Positions 57,611 through 64,000 of a DNA stretch of 64,000 nt are shown piece after piece (positions within the stretch are counted from its first letter, which is position 1; each line of letters opens with the position of its first letter). The stretch is taken from contig NZ_JAYDCK010000003.1 in the NCBI RefSeq assembly GCF_034555965.1, positions 2,170,001 to 2,234,000 on the forward strand, given 5' to 3'. Made by a program: the position numbers and the translations under genes. The notes under the pieces are model-generated. The model was not told where the DNA came from. It did no database searches and saw only the letters and a list, made by a program, of their open reading frames with translations. Origin of the DNA: Aquicoccus sp. G2-2 (lineage in GTDB: Bacteria > Pseudomonadota > Alphaproteobacteria > Rhodobacterales > Rhodobacteraceae).

Positions 57611-58786
57611 TTACGCGATGATTTTTGCGACGACGCCGGCACCGACGGTGCGGCCGCCTTCACGGATGGCGAAGCGCAGGCCGTCTTCCATGGCGATCGG
57701 CGCGATCAGTTCAACCGTGAACGACACGTTGTCGCCCGGCATCACCATCTCGGTGCCTTCGGCCAGTGTCACCGTGCCGGTCACGTCCGTCGTGCGGAAG
57801 TAAAACTGCGGCCGGTAGTTGGCGAAGAACGGCGTGTGGCGGCCACCCTCATCCTTGGTCAGGATATAGGCTTCGGCCTCGAACTTGGTGTGCGGCTTCA
57901 CCGAACCGGGCTTGCAAAGAACCTGCCCCCGCTCGACGCCTTCACGCTCGATCCCACGCAGCAGCGCGCCGATATTGTCGCCCGCTTCACCACGATCCAA
58001 CAGCTTGCGGAACATCTCGACGCCCGTGCAGGTGGTCTTCTTGGTGTCGCGAATGCCGACGATCTCAAGCTCGTCACCCACATTCACCACACCGCGCTCA
58101 ACCCGCCCGGTCACGACCGTGCCACGGCCCGAAATCGAGAACACGTCTTCGATCGGCATCAGGAACGGCTGATCCACGGCGCGCTCTGGCGTCGGGATAT
58201 ATTCGTCAACTGCCGTCATCAGCTCACGGATCGAGTTCTCGCCGATCGCCTCATCGCGGCCCTCAAGAGCGGCCAGCGCCGAGCCTTTGACGATCGGGAT
58301 ATCGTCGCCCGGATAGTCATACGAGCTCAGCAATTCGCGGATTTCCATCTCGACCAGTTCGAGAAGCTCTTCGTCGTCAACCTGATCGACCTTGTTCATG
58401 TAAACCACAAACGCCGGGATACCGACCTGACGGCCAAGCAGGATATGCTCGCGGGTTTGCGGCATCGGGCCATCGGCGGCCGAACACACCAGAATGGCGC
58501 CGTCCATCTGCGCCGCGCCGGTGATCATGTTCTTCACATAGTCAGCGTGGCCGGGGCAATCGACGTGGGCATAGTGGCGCGCATCGGTCTCGTATTCAAC
58601 GTGTGCCGTCGAAATGGTGATCCCGCGTGCCTTCTCTTCCGGCGCGCCGTCGATCTGATCATAGGCCTTGAAATCACCGAAATATTTGGTGATCGCCGCT
58701 GTCAGCGTCGTCTTGCCGTGGTCAACGTGACCAACGGTCCCGATGTTAACGTGCGGTTTGTTCCGTTCAAACTTTGCCTTTGCCAT
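57611..58786 (-). CDS. tuf: Elongation factor Tu
   Basis: Delivers aminoacyl-tRNA to the ribosome. 391 residues with G1 [11 protein letters not shown]2 [14 protein letters not shown]3 [10 protein letters not shown]4 NKVDQVDDE, and the C-terminal beta domains ending in [10 protein letters not shown]. Complete and in frame. A second tuf copy is usual in related genomes but is not in this window. Confidence 0.98.
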   Translation of the reverse strand: MAKAKFERNKPHVNIGTVGHVDHGKTTLTAAITKYFGDFKAYDQIDGAPEEKARGITISTAHVEYETDARHYAHVDCPGHADYVKNMITGAAQMDGAILVCSAADGPMPQTREHILLGRQVGIPAFVVYMNKVDQVDDEELLELVEMEIRELLSSYDYPGDDIPIVKGSALAALEGRDEAIGENSIRELMTAVDEYIPTPERAVDQPFLMPIEDVFSISGRGTVVTGRVERGVVNVGDELEIVGIRDTKKTTCTGVEMFRKLLDRGEAGDNIGALLRGIEREGVERGQVLCKPGSVKPHTKFEAEAYILTKDEGGRHTPFFANYRPQFYFRTTDVTGTVTLAEGTEMVMPGDNVSFTVELIAPIAMEDGLRFAIREGGRTVGAGVVAKIIA

Positions 58787-58812
58787 GATGCGGCTCCTTC
58801 TTGTTTCGTGTC

Positions 58813-58869
58813 GCGGTGGGCTTGGTGCCCACCCTACAGGGTTGGTAGGGTGGGCGATCCGCCCACCGC
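58813..58869. repeat. Nested palindrome of the GGTGGGC/GCCCACC family between tuf and fusA
   Basis: The outer 9 bp arms GCGGTGGGC (58813-58821) and GCCCACCGC (58861-58869) enclose inner 11 bp arms GCCCACCCTAC (58827-58837) and GTAGGGTGGGC (58845-58855). Each arm can also fold into its own hairpin, so cruciform and paired forms compete. Related to the elements at 16633 and 20608. It sits inside a highly expressed operon. Confidence 0.8.
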
Positions 58870-58873
58870 TAAA

Positions 58874-60997
58874 TTATGCGTATTTCGCCTGAATCTCGTC
58901 GCTGATGCTTTGCGGCACCGGATCATAGTGATCGAACTGCATGGTAAAGTTCGCACGACCCGACGACATCGACCGCAGCGTGTTGATGTAGCCGAACATA
59001 TTGGCCAGCGGCACAAAGCAATCAATCGCGATGGCATTGCCGCGTGGCTCTTGCCCCGAAACCTGCCCGCGCCGCGATGTCAGATCACCGATAATGCCGC
59101 CAGTATATTCCTCCGGCGTGATCACTTCGACCTTCATCATCGGCTCAAGCAGTTTTGCCCCGGCCTTGCGCAATCCCTCGCGCATACACATCCGCCCAGC
59201 GATTTCGAACGCCAGAACCGACGAGTCAACATCGTGGAACTTGCCGTCGATCAGCGCGACCTTGAAGTCGATCACCGGGAAACCGGCCAGCGGGCCGCTA
59301 TCCATCACCGATTTGATGCCTTTTTCAACGCCCGGAATATATTCCTTGGGAATGGCCCCACCAACGATGCGGCTTTCGAAGGAATAACCTTCACCCGGCT
59401 CTGTCGGTGAGATGATCATCTTCACCTCGGCATACTGACCCGAGCCACCCGACTGTTTCTTGTGGGTATAGGTGTGCTCGATCTCGTGACCGATGGTCTC
59501 CCGGTAAGCCACCTGCGGTGCGCCGATATTGGCTTCCACCTTGAATTCACGCTTCAGGCGATCAACCAGAATATCGAGGTGCAGTTCGCCCATGCCTTTC
59601 ATGATGGTTTGGCCGGATTCAATATCCGTTTCCACCCGGAAGGACGGATCTTCGGCGGCCAGACGTTGCAGACCCTGAGACATTTTTTCCTGGTCGTTCT
59701 TGGTCTTCGGCTCAACCGCGATCTCGATCACAGGATCGGGGAAGGTCATGGTTTCAAGCACCACCGGATCATTCTTGGCGCAAAGCGTGTCGCCGGTCGT
59801 GGTGTCTTTGAGACCAGCCAGCGCAATGATGTCGCCCGCGAAGGCTTCGTCGATTTCCTCACGCTGGATCGAATGCATCATCATCATCCGGCCGATACGC
59901 TCGCCTTTGCCCTTGGTCGAGTTCAGGATCTGATCGCCCTTTTTGAGCGTGCCTGAATAGATGCGGGTAAAGGTAAGCGATCCGACAAACGGATCGTTCA
60001 TGATTTTGAACGCCAATGCCGAGAACGCCATATCGTCATCTGCGCGACGGGGAATATTACGCTCTTCAGCTTCGTCGCCGGGTTTGAAGCCCATGTAATC
60101 AACCACGTCTAGCGGGCTGGGCAGATAGTCGATCACGGCATTGAGCAACGGCTGCACGCCCTTGTTCTTGAACGCAGACCCGCCCAGAACCGGAACGAAA
60201 TGCAACGCCAGAGTGCCCTTGCGCAGCAATTTGCGCAAAGTCGGCACGTCAGGCTCATTGCCTTCAAGATACTCCATCATCGCGTCGTCGTCTTCTTCGA
60301 CGGCCGATTCGATCATCTTGCCCCGCCACTCTTCCGCGCTGGCCTTCAGGCTGTCACGAATGGGTGCCTTGACCCAGCTTGCGCCGAGATCTTCACCCTG
60401 CCACAGCCATTCTTCCATGGTCACGAGGTCAATCAGACCTTCAAGCTCATTTTCGGCTCCGATCGGAAGCCCAACGGGAACCGCGCGCGCACCGGTGCGG
60501 TCTTCGATCATCCGCACACAGTTGAAGAAGTCCGCGCCGATCTTGTCCATCTTGTTGACGAACACAATCCGCGGAACCTTGTAACGGTCTGCCTGACGCC
60601 AGACAGTTTCTGTCTGCGGCTCAACACCGGCATTGGCATCCAGAACACAAACAGCCCCATCGAGAACCGCCAGCGAACGTTCGACCTCAATGGTGAAATC
60701 GACGTGACCGGGCGTGTCGATGATGTTCATCCGATACTTGGTGTCGGAGGTGCCATCGGCTGTCGGATCTTCCTGACGCTGCCAGAAAGTCGTGGTCGCA
60801 GCGGAGGTGATCGTAATGCCACGCTCCTGCTCTTGCTCCATCCAGTCCATGGTCGCTGCACCATCGTGCACTTCACCAATGTTGTGGGACTTTCCGGTGT
60901 AAAACAGAATCCGCTCCGAGCAGGTGGTTTTGCCTGCGTCGATATGGGCCATGATGCCGAAGTTGCGGTAGTGGTCGAGCGGGTAGTCGCGTGCCAT
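58874..60997 (-). CDS. fusA: Elongation factor G
   Basis: Ribosomal translocase; 707 residues. G1 [10 protein letters not shown]2 [14 protein letters not shown]3 [10 protein letters not shown]4 NKMDKIG, then domains II-V, with domain IV near [15 protein letters not shown] and domain V near [18 protein letters not shown]. Start [14 protein letters not shown]. Between rpsG and tuf as in the classic str operon. Confidence 0.98.
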   Translation of the reverse strand: MARDYPLDHYRNFGIMAHIDAGKTTCSERILFYTGKSHNIGEVHDGAATMDWMEQEQERGITITSAATTTFWQRQEDPTADGTSDTKYRMNIIDTPGHVDFTIEVERSLAVLDGAVCVLDANAGVEPQTETVWRQADRYKVPRIVFVNKMDKIGADFFNCVRMIEDRTGARAVPVGLPIGAENELEGLIDLVTMEEWLWQGEDLGASWVKAPIRDSLKASAEEWRGKMIESAVEEDDDAMMEYLEGNEPDVPTLRKLLRKGTLALHFVPVLGGSAFKNKGVQPLLNAVIDYLPSPLDVVDYMGFKPGDEAEERNIPRRADDDMAFSALAFKIMNDPFVGSLTFTRIYSGTLKKGDQILNSTKGKGERIGRMMMMHSIQREEIDEAFAGDIIALAGLKDTTTGDTLCAKNDPVVLETMTFPDPVIEIAVEPKTKNDQEKMSQGLQRLAAEDPSFRVETDIESGQTIMKGMGELHLDILVDRLKREFKVEANIGAPQVAYRETIGHEIEHTYTHKKQSGGSGQYAEVKMIISPTEPGEGYSFESRIVGGAIPKEYIPGVEKGIKSVMDSGPLAGFPVIDFKVALIDGKFHDVDSSVLAFEIAGRMCMREGLRKAGAKLLEPMMKVEVITPEEYTGGIIGDLTSRRGQVSGQEPRGNAIAIDCFVPLANMFGYINTLRSMSSGRANFTMQFDHYDPVPQSISDEIQAKYA

Positions 60998-61018
60998 GAA
61001 TCTCGTGCCTCTAAAGGG

Positions 61019-61578
<560 letters not shown>

Positions 61579-61590
61579 ATGCCTTTGGCA

Positions 61591-61962
61591 TCACTTCGGA
61601 CGCTTCGCGCCGTATTTCGAACGGCGTTGCTTCCGATCCTTGACGCCTTGCGTATCGAGCACGCCGCGCAGGATGTGATAACGCACACCGGGAAGGTCTT
61701 TCACACGACCGCCACGGATCAGAACAACCGAGTGTTCCTGAAGGTTGTGGCTTTCGCCGGGAATATAGCTGATCACCTCGAAACCATTGGTCAGGCGCAC
61801 TTTGGCAACCTTCCGCATGGCCGAGTTCGGCTTTTTCGGCGTCGTGGTATAGACGCGGGTGCAAACGCCACGCTTCTGCGGGCATTGCTCAAGGTGCATC
61901 GACTTCGAGCGTTTCACTTTGGGCTGGCGCGGTTTGCGGATCAGCTGTTGGATCGTCGGCAT
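61591..61962 (-). CDS. rpsL: 30S ribosomal protein S12
   Basis: 123 residues; decoding-centre protein. The start at 61962 ([14 protein letters not shown]) is the family start; the frame extends upstream without resemblance. Marks: [39 protein letters not shown] and [14 protein letters not shown]. The streptomycin-sensitive Lys of the PKKPNS motif is present. First gene of the operon. Confidence 0.98.
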   Translation of the reverse strand: MPTIQQLIRKPRQPKVKRSKSMHLEQCPQKRGVCTRVYTTTPKKPNSAMRKVAKVRLTNGFEVISYIPGESHNLQEHSVVLIRGGRVKDLPGVRYHILRGVLDTQGVKDRKQRRSKYGAKRPK

Positions 61963-62189
61963 TGGGTCACTTTCCCCGTTTTTCAACACATGTGTCGCAA
62001 AGGGCATCGCCCGATGCAGTTTCAAATCTCGCGTATGTCATGCGTCCACAACACACAAAAACCGCTTCGTTCCCATTCCGAGGTGAACGACGCGGTGGTT
62101 TTACAGAGGATCGGGGCAGCATTAGCCCGGATCGTGTCCACTACAGTCCTGATATCGGCTTCAGAGTTTCCCCTTCGCCGGATGTGGCG

Positions 62190-62218
62190 CGTATAGGGGG
62201 AGTCGGAAGGCTTGTCAA
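62190..62218 (-). promoter_or_regulatory. Promoter of the rpsL (str) operon
   Basis: On the minus strand, TTGACA (62213-62218) and TATACG (62190-62195) are spaced by exactly 17 bases, a near-consensus sigma-70 promoter. It predicts transcription start near 62183 and a leader of about 220 bases before rpsL at 61962. The leader gap (61963-62189) has no convincing gene. Confidence 0.75.
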
Positions 62219-62251
62219 CAGACTGGCCAAGCAGTTTAATATCTGCCCGAC

Positions 62252-63091
62252 CTAATCACCTCGCACGGCATTCCACGCCAATTCAAGCGCGGCGAGATCT
62301 ATCCCGAAACGTTTGTGGACAAGCGCGGGAATCTCCATCGGATCATCCGCCATACGATTGGAATTATGCGGGTTCTCGTTGATCGAGGAGTCGTTTTGCC
62401 CGTGCGCCCCGCGAACAAACATCGGCTGTCGGGGCCAGCACAACATCGTGACCCGTTTCCACATCCGCGCGTGATGAAAATTCAGCAGGCTTTGCGGGCT
62501 GTCGCCCGGCAGGAAAATCACCAATCCCGGTGTCCAATAGCGTGCCACCACGGGCAGCACATTCACGCCATCTGCGTTGGTTTTGAGAATGAAGCCGCGA
62601 TTGAAATCAAGCGCCAGCTTGCCTTCGGCCTCAAACAGCTCGCGCAGCGCGGCAAATTGCGCCCGCGTTCGGGCGACGAAGTCAACCGCCACAGCATCGT
62701 CATCGTCAATCCGGAATTCGGCCACGGCAGCAACGCCTGCCTGCCGGGCCAAGCGCATCTCATCAAGGCAAACCTGCTGATGCGCCAGCCCCTCCGGCAA
62801 AAAGCGCGGCACGATCTGCGGCACCCGCGCGATCAGCGCCAGAACCCGTTTACGAAAAGGTTCGGGCAACCCCTGCCCCATCACCATGATCACCGTGAAA
62901 TCGGGATCGGTCTGCGCCTCAAGGCACGGGATCACCACATGTTCGAGATAAAACAGCCGCAGTTCCATCCGCTCTCGCGCATAAAGCGCGGCGCGGGTTT
63001 CTGCCAATGTTTCACCCGCATCCTTCCTGAATGCGCCCGGTGCCGCCGGGTAAGACCAGCGACAAAGCCCCAACACCTGCAATTCCTGCAT
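62252..63091 (-). CDS. Putative rhamnosyltransferase
   Basis: 279 residues of the 'putative rhamnosyl transferase' family (PF11316 type): N-terminal VLGLCRWSYPA, the YLEHVVIPCLEAQTDPDFTVIMVMG stretch, the acidic metal-type motif FRIDDDDAVAVDFV, LDFNRGFILK and WPRQPMFVRGAHGQNDS. A cytoplasmic glycosyltransferase acting on cell-surface or secreted glycans is likely. It diverges from a paralogue at 63226 and sits next to the str promoter. Confidence 0.8.
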   Translation of the reverse strand: MQELQVLGLCRWSYPAAPGAFRKDAGETLAETRAALYARERMELRLFYLEHVVIPCLEAQTDPDFTVIMVMGQGLPEPFRKRVLALIARVPQIVPRFLPEGLAHQQVCLDEMRLARQAGVAAVAEFRIDDDDAVAVDFVARTRAQFAALRELFEAEGKLALDFNRGFILKTNADGVNVLPVVARYWTPGLVIFLPGDSPQSLLNFHHARMWKRVTMLCWPRQPMFVRGAHGQNDSSINENPHNSNRMADDPMEIPALVHKRFGIDLAALELAWNAVRGD

Positions 63092-63225
63092 TCTGCTTCC
63101 CTTTTGCCTATTATCGCATTGGGCCTCACCGTCGCCCAGAAATCAATGCCACCCGGCCACACGCAATACGGCTTGCGCAGGCCGATGCGAGGATGACACT
63201 CTGCCCGCCAAAGGAGCCTTCCCAG

Positions 63226-64000
63226 ATGGACGCACAGGCCATGCAAGTTATCGGCATTTGCCGCTTCTCCTATCCGGCAATCGGCGGGTTTCAGGTCGAT
63301 CTGGGGACTCAGGAAGAGCGCATGGCCTATCTTTTCGCGCCAGACCGGATGGAAGATCGTTTCCGCCTGTTTGAAAGCTTTACACTGCCCTGCCTGCAAG
63401 CACAGACCGACCCGAATTTCACCCTGCTCGTGGTGATCGGTGACGCCATGCCCGAGCCTTGGCGCTCGCGGCTTTATGATCTTCTGCGCGATCTGCCACA
63501 GGCCATAGTTCAGGAACACCCCCGGCCCAGCACCGGCAGGTGATGAAGGACGCCATAAATTCGGTACGTGCCGAAACCGGCCTGCCTTGCCTGCAATTCC
63601 GGATGGACGACGACGATGCCGTGGCGGTGGATTTCATTGCCAAGCTGCGCATCGCAGCGGCAGGCGCGCAAGGGCTGATCAAACAGAACCGCCATGTTGG
63701 TTTCGATTTCATCCAAGGGTATATCGCCCAGCCCGGCGCGCACGGGCTTGAGGTTCGCGCGTTCAGGCAAACCCTGATCACCGCCGCGCTGGCAATATCG
63801 GTCAAACCCAACATCCCCAACTCGATCATGAATTTCAGCCACAAGAAAATTTATCAGCGGATGCCGGTCGTCTCACTCCCCGGTGAAGACATGTTCCTGC
63901 GCGGCCATTCGGAATTTAACGATTCCCGACAGGTCAGAGCGGTGCCCGCGATGGAACTAGCACCTGCCGGACCGGAGGTGGAAGCGCATATAGAGAACCG
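63226..64000 (+). CDS. Putative rhamnosyltransferase paralogue, one frameshift, 3' end outside window
   Basis: ATG 63226 with AAAGGAG upstream. Same layout as the divergent neighbour: VIGICRFSYPAIGGF, LQAQTDPNFTLLVVIGDAMPEP, FRMDDDDAVAVDFI, FDFIQGYIAQP and LPGEDMFLRGHSEFNDS. The frame changes at C5 (63519-63523); one extra C gives QEHPPAQHRQVMKDAIN and leads on to the window end. The divergent pair probably arose by duplication. Target glycan unknown. Confidence 0.8.

Noticed and set aside
57836..59410. Long rightward open frame across tuf and fusA
   Set aside because: Antisense to two ribosomal-factor genes and crossing the palindrome; composition only.

Overview
The window looks like the chromosome of a GC-rich alphaproteobacterium of the order Rhodobacterales (Roseobacter/Paracoccus-like). 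The evidence is gene content and order (bifunctional Rsh + DUF2062 + pdxJ, serB/serC/serA, BktB-type thiolase, alpha-2-macroglobulin next to pbpC), a Rhodobacterales-style CMP-Kdo synthetase region, dispersed GC-rich palindromic repeats, and a str/S10 ribosomal cluster with an alphaproteobacterial initiator tRNA. Nearly all genes are housekeeping. There is no CRISPR array, no insertion sequence and no recognisable prophage.

Layout. 1-5000: 3' end of fmt, two small membrane proteins, then the leftward group ispH - methyltransferase - rnhA, a NYN-domain protein and folK. 5000-8000: Kdo/LPS genes (a waaA-like transferase diverging from kdsB and a HAD phosphatase). 8000-15300: rpoZ, rsh, DUF2062, pdxJ, acpS and rlmN, with a divergent secreted-protein/MarR pair lying between pdxJ and acpS. 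15400-21400: a BKACE enzyme, the serine pathway (serB, serC, serA) and a phosphoesterase. 21400-33000: thiolase, the periplasmic pair pbpC/alpha-2-macroglobulin, and a soluble hybrid histidine kinase. 33000-45500: yaaA, recQ, yggT, an MFS transporter, mepA, a phytase-like esterase, a queuosine-precursor transporter, a compact candidate RNA/mini-gene, arfB, a short AT-richer patch with two unfamiliar genes, pncB, an Hsp70-like protein and trhO. 45600-54700: a methyltransferase, a NitT/TauT-type ABC importer with adenine deaminase, hutC/hutH, and a UDP-glucuronate epimerase. 54700-62250: initiator tRNA and the leftward rpsL-rpsG-fusA-tuf-rpsJ-rplC-rplD-rplW operon with a visible promoter and terminator. 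62250-64000: two divergent paralogous rhamnosyltransferase-like genes; the second runs off the window.

One feature dominates: nine genes are each broken by a single frameshift, and each can be repaired by adding one base to a homopolymer or short base run (C5 in several). Several are housekeeping genes (serB, pncB, mepA, pbpC). This is most simply explained by homopolymer under-calling in the sequence, so these genes are annotated as whole genes with the break noted. The most interesting unexplained structures are the 40.2-40.43 kb mini transcription unit (perfect Shine-Dalgarno, an 18-codon ORF, a perfect anti-Shine-Dalgarno complement and an intrinsic terminator), a run of four tandem hairpins at 1.32-1.45 kb, nested palindromic repeats between ribosomal genes, and compact promoter/operator arrangements at hutC/hutH and at the MarR gene.
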